Of a stretch of DNA of 8,281 bases, positions 1 to 7,010 are shown in pieces; position 1 is the stretch's first letter; the number at the start of each line of letters is the position of its first letter. Source of the stretch: Frankiaceae bacterium (GTDB lineage Bacteria > Actinomycetota > Actinomycetes > Mycobacteriales > SCTD01); contig JAJAYV010000459.1 in assembly GCA_026786045.1 (NCBI GenBank), forward strand, positions 1-8,281, given 5' to 3'. The notes below the pieces were generated by a model. That model had not been told where the DNA came from, ran no database searches, and saw only the letters and a list, made by a program, of their open reading frames with translations. The position numbers and the translations under genes were made by a program.

Positions 1-63
1 CGGTGCGTCCTGCGCGGCGGGCGCGGTCGCGCCGTCCTGCTGCAGGTCGGTGGTGTCGGTCAA
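1..63 (-). CDS. rho: Transcription termination factor Rho, N-terminal fragment (cut by window edge)
   Basis: Only the first 21 codons are present, reading MTDTTDLQQDGATAPAAQDA then P; the gene runs off the left edge. The start is TTG (63-61), chosen because a strong Shine-Dalgarno GGGAGGG (76-70) lies 6 bases upstream and because MTDTTDL-type openings are typical of actinobacterial Rho as I recall it. Rho is the hexameric RNA-dependent ATPase that ends transcription at C-rich unstructured RNA; its catalytic part is outside the window. A rho gene downstream of thrB is the usual actinobacterial order, which supports the call. The frame stays open upstream to a GTG at 309, so a longer start is formally possible, but that stretch has poor third-position GC and no good ribosome site. 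The Ala/Pro/Gln-rich low-complexity start fits the variable N-terminal extension of actinobacterial Rho. Confidence 0.75.
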   Translation of the reverse strand, partial: MTDTTDLQQDGATAPAAQDAP

Positions 64-69
64 GGAGGT

Positions 70-76
70 CCCTCCC
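70..76 (-). promoter_or_regulatory. Ribosome binding site deciding the rho TTG start
   Basis: GGGAGGG on the minus strand sits 6 bases before the TTG at 63-61. It is followed at once by ACCTCC, so GGAGG and CCTCC form a tight inverted repeat around the ribosome site. The two-base loop is too small for a stable hairpin by itself, but the CCTCC could pair with another GGAGG. This site is the main reason for preferring TTG to upstream GTG codons. Confidence 0.6.
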
Positions 77-141
77 GGTGGGCCGCCCGGCCGCGGAAGT
101 ACGGCGGGGCAGGTGTGCGTCCGACCGACGGGCGGCCGGGG

Positions 142-161
142 CCCCGCCGTCGTCGGCGGGG
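142..161 (-). repeat. 8-bp perfect hairpin in the rho leader
   Basis: CCCCGCCG and CGGCGGGG flank a 4-base loop, making a very stable all-GC stem about 80 bases before the rho start. No T-run follows on either strand, so it is not a standard intrinsic terminator. It could be a leader structure that affects Rho loading or ribosome access. Confidence 0.6.
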
Positions 162-206
162 ACGTTTGGGGCGTCGTCCCGTGGCTGTTGTCTCGACCGT
201 GCGACC

Positions 207-220
207 GGCTCACCTGAGCC
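207..220 (-). repeat. Short inverted repeat in the rho leader
   Basis: GGCTCA and TGAGCC are separated by two bases. As RNA this would fold as a 5-bp stem with a 4-base loop. It lies 5 bases from the 226-237 palindrome, so the two may form one structured block. No function can be assigned. Confidence 0.35.
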
Positions 221-225
221 CGGAG

Positions 226-237
226 CGCGACGTCGCG
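226..237. repeat. 12-base perfect palindrome in the rho leader
   Basis: CGCGACGTCGCG is identical on both strands. It lies about 100 bases downstream of the predicted rho transcription start. It could be a binding site for a dimeric regulator or part of an RNA fold; in DNA this GC-rich, a chance occurrence is quite possible. Confidence 0.35.
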
Positions 238-310
238 GCGGACCACGAGGGCGCGGTGGGGGCGAGGGCAGGAACGGCGACGAGGAGTCGCGCTGCCCGC
301 GGTGAGCACG

Positions 311-324
311 GCCCCGTCTGGGGC
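311..324 (-). repeat. 5-bp hairpin near the predicted rho transcript 5' end
   Basis: GCCCC and GGGGC flank a 4-base loop. It lies just inside the predicted rho transcript and about 70 bases past the thrB stop. With no T-run it is at best a weak end signal for the upstream operon; a 5' stabilising hairpin for the rho mRNA is equally possible. Confidence 0.35.
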
Positions 325-338
325 GACTGTGCGCGGTC

Positions 339-367
339 AGACTAGCCAGGCGTGCACCCGATCACAA
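339..367 (-). promoter_or_regulatory. Candidate rho promoter
   Basis: On the minus strand a -35-like TTGTGA (367-362) and a -10-like TAGTCT (344-339) are separated by exactly 17 bases. Both fit the TTGACN / TANNNT pattern of housekeeping actinobacterial promoters. It begins 24 bases after the thrB stop, and transcription would start near 332. It would let rho be expressed apart from the amino-acid operon. Predicted from sequence only. Confidence 0.5.
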
Positions 368-391
368 CAAAGGCGGTTTCCGGCGTGTTCC

Positions 392-1288
392 TCACCTCGC
401 GACGACGTGCGCCCCACGGGCCTCGACGTCGAGCGGCAGCACCGTCCAGCCGGCCCGCTCGCCGACGAGCTCCGCTCGGCAGGACCGCGTGACGAGCGCG
501 AGCACGGTCGGGCCGGCGCCGCTCACGACGGCCGGCACGCCGTCGGCCCGCAGGGCGGCGACGAGCGCGGCCGTGTCGGGCATGGCCGGCGCGCGGTAGC
601 CCTGGTGCAGCCGGTCCTCGGTCGCCGCGAGCAGTAGCGACAGGTCAGTCATGAGAGCGAGCGGCAGCAGCGCCGCACGCGAGGCGTTCAGGACGGCGTC
701 GGCGTACGGGACGGTGGGCGGGAGCAGGCCGCGGACCGCCTTGGTGGACGAGCGAGTAGCGGGCACGAACGCGACCGGCGCCAGATCAGGGTGGGCGTCG
801 ACGCGCACCACGCGCGGCCGGCCGTCCTCGGTCCAGGCGAAGGTCGCTCCCCCGCGCAGGCAGGCGGCGACGTTGTCGGGGTGGCCCTCGAGCTCGTCGG
901 CGAGGTCGAGCCGCGCCTGGTCGTCGAGATCGGCGTCGCGCACGAGCGCGCAGGCCGCCACGACGGCGCTGACGATCGCCGCCGACGACGAGCCCAGCCC
1001 GCGGGCGTGCGGGATGCGGTTGGTGCAGCGCACGCTCAGACCGGCGGGCTGGCCGCCGAGCCGGTCGAAGGTCGCGCGCAGCGCCTTGACGACGAGGTGC
1101 CGCTCGCCGCGGGCGACCTCGGCGGCGCCCTCACCGGTGACCTGGACGTCCAGGCTCGAGCCGGTCACCTCGACGAGGACGTCGTCGTGCAGGCCGAGCG
1201 CGAGACCCGCGCTGTCGAACCCCGGTCCGAGGTTGGCGCTGGTCGCCGGCACCCGTACGTGCACCGGCGCCTCGAGGAAATCGGACAC
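392..1288 (-). CDS. thrB: Homoserine kinase
   Basis: This cytoplasmic enzyme phosphorylates L-homoserine with ATP to O-phospho-L-homoserine, the substrate of ThrC. The 298-residue protein is a standard GHMP-family kinase. The N-terminal substrate motif VPATSANLGPGFD is at 13-25, the ATP-binding loop with GLGSSSAA at about 97-104, EGHPDNVA at 134-141 and the C-terminal glycine-rich motif SGAGPTVLAL at 256-265. Length and motif order are normal. The start is GTG (1288-1286), two bases after the thrC stop. No clear Shine-Dalgarno precedes it, so translation probably depends on ribosomes finishing thrC. It is the last gene of the operon, with no clear terminator behind it and a rho promoter candidate 24 bases later. 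No irregularities are visible. Confidence 0.96.
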   Translation of the reverse strand: MSDFLEAPVHVRVPATSANLGPGFDSAGLALGLHDDVLVEVTGSSLDVQVTGEGAAEVARGERHLVVKALRATFDRLGGQPAGLSVRCTNRIPHARGLGSSSAAIVSAVVAACALVRDADLDDQARLDLADELEGHPDNVAACLRGGATFAWTEDGRPRVVRVDAHPDLAPVAFVPATRSSTKAVRGLLPPTVPYADAVLNASRAALLPLALMTDLSLLLAATEDRLHQGYRAPAMPDTAALVAALRADGVPAVVSGAGPTVLALVTRSCRAELVGERAGWTVLPLDVEARGAHVVAR

Positions 1289-1290
1289 GC

Positions 1291-2373
1291 TCAGGCGAGA
1301 CCCAGCGCGGCGGCCGCCGCCTCGGCGCTGTTGGCGACCGTGACCGGCTTGGGCGCACCGGCGATGGCCCAGTCGGGGTCCTTGAGGCCGTTGCCGGTGA
1401 CCGTGCAGACCACGCGGGATCCGGCGGGGACGAGCCCGGCCTCGTGGGCCTGCAGCAGGCCGGCGACGCTCGCCGCCGAGGCCGGCTCGACGAACACGCC
1501 CTCGCGGTGCGCGAGCATCCGGTAGGCGGACAGGATCTGGCGGTCGGTGACCGCCTGGATGTCGCCGCCCGACTGGTCGCGCGCGTCGAGCGCCTGCTGC
1601 CAGGAAGCCGGGTTGCCGATGCGGATCGCCGTCGCGATCGTCTGCGGCGCAGGCACTCTCACCCCGGAGACGATCGGCGCAGCACCCGCGGCCTGAAACC
1701 CGAGCATGCGCGGGCGGTGCGTCGTGACGCCGTCCGCGGCGTACTCGACGTAGCCCTTCCAGTAGGCGGTGATGTTGCCGGCGTTGCCGACCGGCAGGCA
1801 GTGGATGTCGGGGGCGTCACCGAGCGCGTCACACACCTCGAAAGCCGCGGTCTTCTGCCCCTCGATGCGGTCGGGGTTGACGGAGTTCACCAGCGTCGTC
1901 GGGTAGTCCTGCGACAGAACACGGCACAGGTCGAGGCAGTCGTCGAAGTTGCCCTGCACCTGCAGCAGCTTCGCGCCGTGCACGAGCGCCTGCGCCAGCT
2001 TGCCGAGCGCGATCTTGCCCTCGGGCACGAGCACCGCACAGGTGAGCCCGCCCTTGGCTGCGTAGGCCGCGGCGGACGCGCTGGTGTTGCCGGTCGAGGC
2101 GCAGATGACGGCCTTCGAACCGGACTCCACGGCCTTGCTGATCGCCATCGTCATGCCCCGGTCCTTGAAGGACCCGGTGGGGTTGGCACCCTCGACCTTG
2201 AGCCAGACCTGCGCGCCGACGAGCTCGGAGAGCACGCACGCGTAAACCAGCGGGGTGCCGCCCTCGAGCAGCGTCACCACCGGCGTGTCACCCGTGACGG
2301 GCAGGCGGTCGCGGTACTGCTCGATGAGCCCCGACCAGCCGGCCCAGGTGCCCCTCGCTGCTGCCACGGTCAT
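1291..2373 (-). CDS. thrC: Threonine synthase (PLP-dependent)
   Basis: ThrC converts O-phospho-L-homoserine and water to L-threonine and phosphate, the last step of threonine synthesis, in the cytoplasm. The 360-residue protein follows the actinobacterial short-type ThrC closely along its whole length. The PLP lysine is Lys70 in [11 protein letters not shown] (64-74). STGNTSAS (93-100) lies over the cofactor ring, [14 protein letters not shown] (195-208) includes the phosphate-binding glycine loop, and [10 protein letters not shown] (324-333) is the C-terminal cofactor motif. The ATG start overlaps the hom stop as ATGA, and a good ribosome site GGAGGG lies 6 bases upstream inside hom. This is the strongest internal ribosome site in the operon, so ThrC may be made in excess over ThrB. 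No frameshift or missing catalytic residue is seen. Confidence 0.97.
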   Translation of the reverse strand: MTVAAARGTWAGWSGLIEQYRDRLPVTGDTPVVTLLEGGTPLVYACVLSELVGAQVWLKVEGANPTGSFKDRGMTMAISKAVESGSKAVICASTGNTSASAAAYAAKGGLTCAVLVPEGKIALGKLAQALVHGAKLLQVQGNFDDCLDLCRVLSQDYPTTLVNSVNPDRIEGQKTAAFEVCDALGDAPDIHCLPVGNAGNITAYWKGYVEYAADGVTTHRPRMLGFQAAGAAPIVSGVRVPAPQTIATAIRIGNPASWQQALDARDQSGGDIQAVTDRQILSAYRMLAHREGVFVEPASAASVAGLLQAHEAGLVPAGSRVVCTVTGNGLKDPDWAIAGAPKPVTVANSAEAAAAALGLA

Positions 2374-3644
2374 GCCTGGCCCTCCACCCTCATCACGGAC
2401 GCGACGGCGCGGACGCTGTCGAGCCCTCGGAGCTGCTCCACCACACCCTGCAGCGCAGCGTCGGTCGCGGTGTGCGTCACCACGACCAGGCTGGCGTCGT
2501 CGCCGTGACCCTCCTGGCGCACGGTCCGGATCGACACGTCGTGCTCGGCGAAGGCGTTGGCGACCGCAGCGAGAACGCCTGCCTTGTCGGCGACGTCGAG
2601 GCTGATGTGGTACCTCGTGACGGCCTCGCCCATCGGCCGCACCCGCAGGGCTGCATAGGACGACGCGCCGGTGCCGGTCGCCCCGGACAGCCGGTTGCGC
2701 GCGACGGCGACGAGGTCGCCGAGGACCGCGGACGCGGTGGGCGAGCCGCCGGCACCGGGGCCGTAGAACATCAGCCGGCCAGCGCTGGCCGCCTCGACGA
2801 ACACCGCGTTGTAGGCCTCGCGGACGCTGGCCAATGGGTGGGTCAGCGGGATCATCGCCGGGTGCACGCGCACACTCACCGCGTCGCCGTCCTTCTCCGC
2901 GATGCAGAGCAGCTTGACGACGCAGCCCATTGCCTTGGCGCTGGCGACGTCGGCAGAGGTCACCTCGGTGATGCCCTCTCTGTGGACGTCGGCAGCGACG
3001 ACCCTGGTGTGGAAGGCGAGCCCGGCGAGGATCGCGGCCTTGGCGGCGGCGTCGAAGCCCTCGACGTCGGCGGTCGGGTCGGCCTCGGCGTAACCGAGCG
3101 CGGTCGCCTCGTCGAGCGCGTCGGCGAAGCCCGAGCCCTGCTCGTCCATGCGGGTGAGGATGAAGTTCGTCGTGCCGTTGACGATGCCGGTGACGCGGGT
3201 GATCTGGTCGCCGGCGAGCGACTCGCGCAGCGGCCGCAGCAGCGGGATCGCACCGGCGACGCTCGCCTCGTAGTAGAGGTCGGCGCCGCCCTTCACGGCG
3301 GCGGCGTGCAGCGTCGCGCCGTCCTCGGCCAGCAGCGCCTTGTTGGCGGTGACCACGCTCTTGCCCGCACGCAGCGCGGACAGGATGAGGGTGCGGGCGG
3401 GCTCGATGCCGCCGATGACCTCGACGACGAGGTCGACGTCGTCGCGGGCCACGAGCGCGGCCGCGTCGGTGGTGAACAGGTCATCGGCGACTGGCAGGTC
3501 GCGCGCGCGGCCGATCCTGCGCACGGCGATGCCGGCCAGCTCGAGCGGCTCGCCGACGCGGGCGGCCAGGTCGTCACCGGAGCTGTCGAGCAGGCGGACG
3601 ACCTCGGCACCGACGGTGCCGCAGCCGAGCAGGGCGATGCGCAT
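2370..3644 (-). CDS. hom: Homoserine dehydrogenase with C-terminal ACT domain
   Basis: Hom reduces L-aspartate 4-semialdehyde to L-homoserine with NAD(P)H, the branch point toward threonine and methionine. The 424-residue monofunctional enzyme has an N-terminal nucleotide-binding fold with GCGTVG at 7-12 and TANKALLA at 99-106. The catalytic core includes [10 protein letters not shown] at 153-162. Catalytic residues Glu187, Asp198 and Lys202 keep the same spacing as Glu208, Asp219 and Lys223 of the yeast enzyme. An ACT-type domain at about 345-420 is the part that gives threonine feedback inhibition in relatives. There is no aspartate kinase fusion. The ATG start lies one base after the stop of the small membrane protein gene, with AAGGTG 7 bases upstream. 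Hom, ThrC and ThrB, encoded in that order, complete the route from semialdehyde to threonine. Confidence 0.97.
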   Translation of the reverse strand: MRIALLGCGTVGAEVVRLLDSSGDDLAARVGEPLELAGIAVRRIGRARDLPVADDLFTTDAAALVARDDVDLVVEVIGGIEPARTLILSALRAGKSVVTANKALLAEDGATLHAAAVKGGADLYYEASVAGAIPLLRPLRESLAGDQITRVTGIVNGTTNFILTRMDEQGSGFADALDEATALGYAEADPTADVEGFDAAAKAAILAGLAFHTRVVAADVHREGITEVTSADVASAKAMGCVVKLLCIAEKDGDAVSVRVHPAMIPLTHPLASVREAYNAVFVEAASAGRLMFYGPGAGGSPTASAVLGDLVAVARNRLSGATGTGASSYAALRVRPMGEAVTRYHISLDVADKAGVLAAVANAFAEHDVSIRTVRQEGHGDDASLVVVTHTATDAALQGVVEQLRGLDSVRAVASVMRVEGQA

Positions 3645-3645
3645 C

Positions 3646-3888
3646 TCAGATCACCTTCACGGGGTCGTGCTGGCTGGTGGTGCAGCACGTGCAGGTGCGC
3701 CCCGCGGCGGCACGCGCCCGCGCCTGCGCGGCTCGGGCGCGCCCGGCTCCGAGCGACAGCAGCGCCAGCACGACGACGGCGTACGCCGCGGCGGCCCACG
3801 GGCCGGCCAGGGCGGCGACGACCAGGCCGACGACCACGAGCACGCCGAGCAGGGCGGCGAGGAACAGGACCTGCGGGCGGCGGGTCAC
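3646..3888 (-). CDS. Small two-helix membrane protein with a cysteine-rich tail, function unknown
   Basis: I do not recognise a named family. The 80-residue protein starts at GTG (3888-3886), overlapping the lysA stop as GTGA, and ends one base before hom. A short basic start (MTRRPQ) is followed by two hydrophobic helices at about 7-29 and 31-47. Then comes an Arg/Ala-rich stretch (50-64) and the tail [17 protein letters not shown] (64-80) with Cys66, Cys68, Cys69 and His74. By the positive-inside rule both ends should be cytoplasmic, giving a hairpin in the membrane. The three cysteines and a histidine could bind a metal or be redox active, but this is inference. Its tight fit between lysA and hom with overlapping start argues that it is really translated. 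The same frame is open further upstream, but that part is the shadow of lysA. Confidence 0.75.
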   Translation of the reverse strand: MTRRPQVLFLAALLGVLVVVGLVVAALAGPWAAAAYAVVVLALLSLGAGRARAAQARARAAAGRTCTCCTTSQHDPVKVI

Positions 3889-5210
3889 TCGACGTCCAGG
3901 CGCAGCAGGTCGTCCTCGGTCTCGCGCCGCACGAGCAGGCGCGCGGCGCCGCCCTGCACGGCGACGACCGGCGGGCGGGCGACGTGGTTGTAGTTGCTCG
4001 CCATCGACCGGTGGTAGGCGCCGGAGGCCGGCACCGCCACCAGGTCGCCGGGCGCGAGGTCGCCGGGCAGGGGGACGTCGTGGACGACGATGTCGCCGCT
4101 CTCGCAGTGCTTCCCGCACAGCGTGACGTTGGCCGGCTCAGCCGACGACGACCGCGACGCGAGCACCGCTGTGTAGCGCGCGTCGTAGAGCGCGGTGCGG
4201 ATGTTGTCGCTCATGCCGCCGTCGACGCTGACGTAGGTGCGCAGCCCGGGCAGCTCCTTGACGGTGCCGACCTCGTAGAGCGTGACGGTCGTCGGACCCG
4301 AGATCGCCCGGCCGGGCTCGACGGCCAGCCGCGGGACCGGCAGCCCGGTGGCCGAGCACTCCTTCTCGACCATGCGGCGCAGGCCCTCGGCGTACTCAAA
4401 GACGTCCATCGGGTCGTCGGCCGCGGTGTAGGCGATGCCTTGGCCGCCGCCCAGGTCGAGCTCGGGCAGGACGACGCCGTGCTCGTCGCGGATCGCCGCG
4501 AGCAGGCCGACCATGCGGTGCGCGGCGAGCTTGAAGCCGTGCACGTCGAAGATGTGCGAGCCGATGTGGCAGTGCAGGCCGACAAGCTCGAGAGCGGGCA
4601 GCGCGAGGACCCGGCGGACCGACTCGGCCGCCGCGCCGCTGGCCAGCGAGAAACCGAACTTCTGGTCCTCCTGGCCGGTCTGGACGTACTCGTGGGTGTG
4701 CGCCTCGACGCCGGGCGTCACGCGGACGTAGACCCGCTGGCGCACCCCGGCGCGCTCCGCGACGGCAGCCAGCCGGGCCAGCTCGTCGAAGGAGTCGACG
4801 ACGACCCGGCCAACGCCGACCTCGACGGCGCGCTCGAGCTCGCCCAGGCTCTTGTTGTTGCCGTGGAACAGGAGCCGCTCGACGGGGAAGCCGGCGCGCA
4901 GCGCGACGGCGAGCTCGCCGCCGGTGCAGACGTCGAGCGACAGCCCCTCCTCGGCGACCCAGCGGGCGACGGCGGTGCACAGGAACGCCTTGCCGGCGTA
5001 GTAGACGTCGCCGCCGGTGAAGGCCGCGCCCCACTCGCGCAGCCGGCCGCGGAAGTCGTCCTCGTCGAGAACGTAAGCGGGGGTGCCGAACTCGGTGGCG
5101 AGGTCGCGCACGTCGACCCCGCCCAGCTCGAGCACGCCCCGGTCGGAGCGCACCGCACTCCGCGGCCAGACGGCGGGCTCGAGGTCCGAGACGGGCTGCA
5201 CGACGGTCAC
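3885..5210 (-). CDS. lysA: Diaminopimelate decarboxylase
   Basis: LysA decarboxylates meso-diaminopimelate to L-lysine and CO2, the last step of lysine synthesis; its substrate is also a peptidoglycan building block. The 441-residue protein is a fold-III PLP enzyme: an alanine-racemase-like barrel (about 45-300) and a C-terminal beta domain. Lys74 in YYAGKAFLC is the PLP lysine. GNNK is at 117-120, HCHIGSH at 213-219, the phosphate-binding DLGGGQG at 252-258 and EPGR at 298-301. GKHCESGD (366-373) carries the cysteine that completes the neighbouring subunit's active site in the dimer, and Tyr399 follows in SGAY. The GTG start (5210-5208) overlaps the argS stop as GTGA, with GGAG 5 bases upstream. 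The open frame continues upstream to 5897, but that is antisense-like shadow within argS. Length is near that of the Mycobacterium enzyme. Confidence 0.97.
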   Translation of the reverse strand: MTVVQPVSDLEPAVWPRSAVRSDRGVLELGGVDVRDLATEFGTPAYVLDEDDFRGRLREWGAAFTGGDVYYAGKAFLCTAVARWVAEEGLSLDVCTGGELAVALRAGFPVERLLFHGNNKSLGELERAVEVGVGRVVVDSFDELARLAAVAERAGVRQRVYVRVTPGVEAHTHEYVQTGQEDQKFGFSLASGAAAESVRRVLALPALELVGLHCHIGSHIFDVHGFKLAAHRMVGLLAAIRDEHGVVLPELDLGGGQGIAYTAADDPMDVFEYAEGLRRMVEKECSATGLPVPRLAVEPGRAISGPTTVTLYEVGTVKELPGLRTYVSVDGGMSDNIRTALYDARYTAVLASRSSSAEPANVTLCGKHCESGDIVVHDVPLPGDLAPGDLVAVPASGAYHRSMASNYNHVARPPVVAVQGGAARLLVRRETEDDLLRLDVE

Positions 5211-6871
5211 ATGCGCTCCGGGGCGTTTACGCCGAGCAGGCGCAGGCCGTTCTCGAGCACGGTGCGCGTCGCGCGCCACAGCAGCAGCCGCGGGGCGGTC
5301 GTCGGCGCGACCTCCTCGTCGCCCTTGGGCAGCACCTGGCAGTCGTCCCAGAAGCGCTGCGCGGACTTCGCGACCTTCTCCTCGAGGTAGCGCGCGACGC
5401 GGTGCGGCTCGCGCAGCTCGGCGGCGGTCGCCACGACCGCGGGGAACTCCGCGAGGGCGAGCAGCAGCTCGTTCTCGCGCGGGTGGGCCAGCAGCGACAG
5501 GTCGACCGACGCCGGGTCGGGCTCGGCGATGCCCATGTCGGCCGCGTTGCGCAGCACCGACGCGGCGCGGGTCGCGGCGTACTGCACGTAGAAGACGGGG
5601 TTGTCGCTGCTCTGCCGGGTGGCCTGCTCGATGTCGAGGTCCAGAGTGCTGTCGACGCTGGAGCGCGCGAGCAAGTAGCGCGCGGCGTCGACGCCGACCA
5701 GCGACACGAGGTCGTCGAGCGAGGTGTACTGACCGAGCCGCTTGCTCTGCCGCAGGACCTGGCCGTCCTTGACGACGTTGACCAGCTGGCCGATGCGCAC
5801 GTCGATGGTCGTCGCCGGGTCGTCGCCGGCGCAGGCGGCGATCGCCTTGAGCCGCCCGACGTAGCCGTGGTGGTCGGCGCCGAGCATGTAGAGGCAATGG
5901 TCGAAGCCGCGCCCGCGCTTGTCGAGGTAGTAGGCGGCGTCGGACAGGAAGTAGGTGGACGCGCCGTCGCTCTTGACGAGCACGCGGTCCTTGTCGTCAC
6001 CGAAGTCGCTGGTGCGCAGCCAGACCGCGCCGTCCTGGTCGTAGACGTGGCCCTGCGCGCGTAGCGTCTTCAGCGCCTGCTCGCGCGCGCCCGACAGCTC
6101 GAGCGACTGCTCGCTGAACCACACCTCGAACTCGACGCCGAACGACGACAGCGACGCGCGGATCTCGTCGATGACCAGCGGCAGGCCGCGCTCGCGGAAG
6201 ACGGCCAGCGCCTGCTCCTCCGGCAGCTCGGACACATCCGGGCGCTCGGCGACGATGCGCGCGGCGTAGTCGGCGACGTAGTCGCCCTGGTAGCCACCCT
6301 CGGGGAGCTTGCGGCCGGTCGCCCGCGCCAGCATGGAGGCGGCGAACAGGTCGAACTGGTTGCCGGCGTCGTTGACGTAGTACTCGCGCGCCACCTCGGC
6401 GCCGCTGGCCTCGAGCAGCCGGCCGAGGGCGTCGCCGACGGCCGCCCACCGCACGCCCCCGATGTGGATCGGCCCGGTCGGGTTCGCCGACACGAACTCG
6501 AGGTTGACCCGCTGACCGGCTGCGCTGTCGTTGGTGCCGTACGCCTCTCCCGCAGCGAGGACCTGGACCGCGACGGCGCCGAGGGAGGCCTGGGCCAGCC
6601 GCAGGTTGAGGAAGCCGGGCCCGGCGACCTCCACGGCGTCGATGCCGTCGACCTCGCGCAGCCGCGCGGCGAGCAGCTCGGCCACCTCGCGCGGCGGGCG
6701 GCCGGCAGGCTTGGCGAGCTGAAGAGCGATGCTCGTGGCGTAGTCGCCGTGCTCCTTCACGCGCGGGCGCTCGACCGCGACCTCTGCGGGCGGCGCGACG
6801 GCCAGCTCACCGGCGTCGACGGCGGCGACGACGGCGGCGCGCACGGCGGCACCGAGCTCGGAGGGAGTCAC
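5207..6871 (-). CDS. argS: Arginyl-tRNA synthetase
   Basis: ArgS charges tRNA-Arg with L-arginine using ATP, in the cytoplasm. The 554-residue class I synthetase has an N-terminal tRNA D-loop-recognition domain (about 1-90) and [12 protein letters not shown] (128-139), where HIGG stands for the class I HIGH motif, as is usual in actinobacterial ArgS. The [10 protein letters not shown] motif at 163-172 follows, with [14 protein letters not shown] at 328-341. RQSKRLG (374-380) is the degenerate KMSKS loop. A DALR anticodon-binding domain lies from about 425 to the end. The GTG start (6871-6869) matches the family N-terminus. A -10-like TACCCT ends 6 bases before it and no Shine-Dalgarno is seen, so the operon transcript is probably leaderless. 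It is the first gene of the operon and overlaps lysA by 4 bases. A tRNA-Arg gene lies about 1.3 kb away on the other strand. Confidence 0.97.
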   Translation of the reverse strand: MTPSELGAAVRAAVVAAVDAGELAVAPPAEVAVERPRVKEHGDYATSIALQLAKPAGRPPREVAELLAARLREVDGIDAVEVAGPGFLNLRLAQASLGAVAVQVLAAGEAYGTNDSAAGQRVNLEFVSANPTGPIHIGGVRWAAVGDALGRLLEASGAEVAREYYVNDAGNQFDLFAASMLARATGRKLPEGGYQGDYVADYAARIVAERPDVSELPEEQALAVFRERGLPLVIDEIRASLSSFGVEFEVWFSEQSLELSGAREQALKTLRAQGHVYDQDGAVWLRTSDFGDDKDRVLVKSDGASTYFLSDAAYYLDKRGRGFDHCLYMLGADHHGYVGRLKAIAACAGDDPATTIDVRIGQLVNVVKDGQVLRQSKRLGQYTSLDDLVSLVGVDAARYLLARSSVDSTLDLDIEQATRQSSDNPVFYVQYAATRAASVLRNAADMGIAEPDPASVDLSLLAHPRENELLLALAEFPAVVATAAELREPHRVARYLEEKVAKSAQRFWDDCQVLPKGDEEVAPTTAPRLLLWRATRTVLENGLRLLGVNAPERM

Positions 6872-6877
6872 CGTCCC

Positions 6878-6883
6878 AGGGTA
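6878..6883 (-). promoter_or_regulatory. -10 element of a probable leaderless argS operon promoter
   Basis: TACCCT on the minus strand fits the actinobacterial -10 pattern TANNNT. It sits exactly 6 bases before the argS GTG, so transcription would begin at or within a base of the start codon, the usual geometry of leaderless mRNAs. No good -35 is seen at 17 to 18 bases. No ribosome site precedes the GTG, which agrees with this reading. Confidence 0.45.
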
Positions 6884-6899
6884 GTGGGCGCTCCCCGCC

Positions 6900-6905
6900 T
6901 AGACT
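6900..6905 (+). promoter_or_regulatory. Candidate -10 element for the DUF3105 gene
   Basis: TAGACT fits TANNNT on the plus strand, upstream of the gene starting at 7011, and would give a leader of about 100 nt. No convincing -35 is found. A 6-bp hairpin (CGTGCG, three-base loop, CGCACG; 6956-6970) lies within this leader. The element is only 17 bases from the argS -10 on the opposite strand, so the two promoters may compete. Confidence 0.3.
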
Positions 6906-7010
6906 CGGCAGTCGTCGGCAGCAGGGAACGCCCGCGCGCGCCTGCTCGTCCGCACCGTGCGGGCCGCACGTGGTCCCGCCCCACCGCACAGAGACCGAGG
7001 ACGCCTCCGC

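Larger units (their letters stand above)
64..391 (-). other. Gap between thrB and rho: probable long rho leader
   Basis: This 328-base stretch holds no convincing gene. Read on the minus strand it contains a promoter candidate (367-339), then about 270 bases before the rho start. The early part (about 300-240) is rich in C and poor in G, with many pyrimidine-C steps, the kind of RNA Rho is known to bind. Four inverted repeats follow: a 5-bp hairpin at 311-324, a perfect 12-base palindrome at 226-237, a 5-bp hairpin with a 4-base loop at 207-220, and an 8-bp hairpin with a 4-base loop at 142-161. There is no ATG in the leader. None of the hairpins is followed by a T-run, so no intrinsic terminator separates thrB from rho. 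That the leader controls rho is inference. Confidence 0.5.

Noticed and set aside
3..345. Plus-strand frames of 76 to 100 codons in the thrB-rho gap
   Set aside because: They have Arg-rich composition with no ribosome site, overlap the rho start on the other strand, and show no domain.
370..391. Possible intrinsic terminator just after thrB
   Set aside because: Only a 3-bp stem (CGG AAA CCG) can be formed and the following run is not a true T-tract.
2472..5390. A 972-codon open frame on the plus strand opposite hom and lysA
   Set aside because: High third-position GC removes stops from the opposite strand. The translation is Asp/Val/Gly/Arg-rich with no recognisable motif, while the minus strand encodes well-known enzymes across the same bases.
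5211..5897. Upstream extension of lysA
   Set aside because: The added residues are an Arg/Ala-rich out-of-frame reading of argS. The GTG at 5210 has a ribosome site, overlaps the argS stop and gives the normal family length.
6455..6466. HIGG in place of HIGH and a QSKR loop in ArgS, seen as possible loss of catalytic motifs
   Set aside because: Arginyl-tRNA synthetases often have degenerate forms of these motifs, and the actinobacterial enzymes I recall carry HIGG. The rest of the protein is intact.
6957..7010. GTG start at 6957 for the DUF3105 gene
   Set aside because: It lies in a GC-rich hairpin with no ribosome site. The ATG at 7011 gives a normal basic start before the membrane helix.
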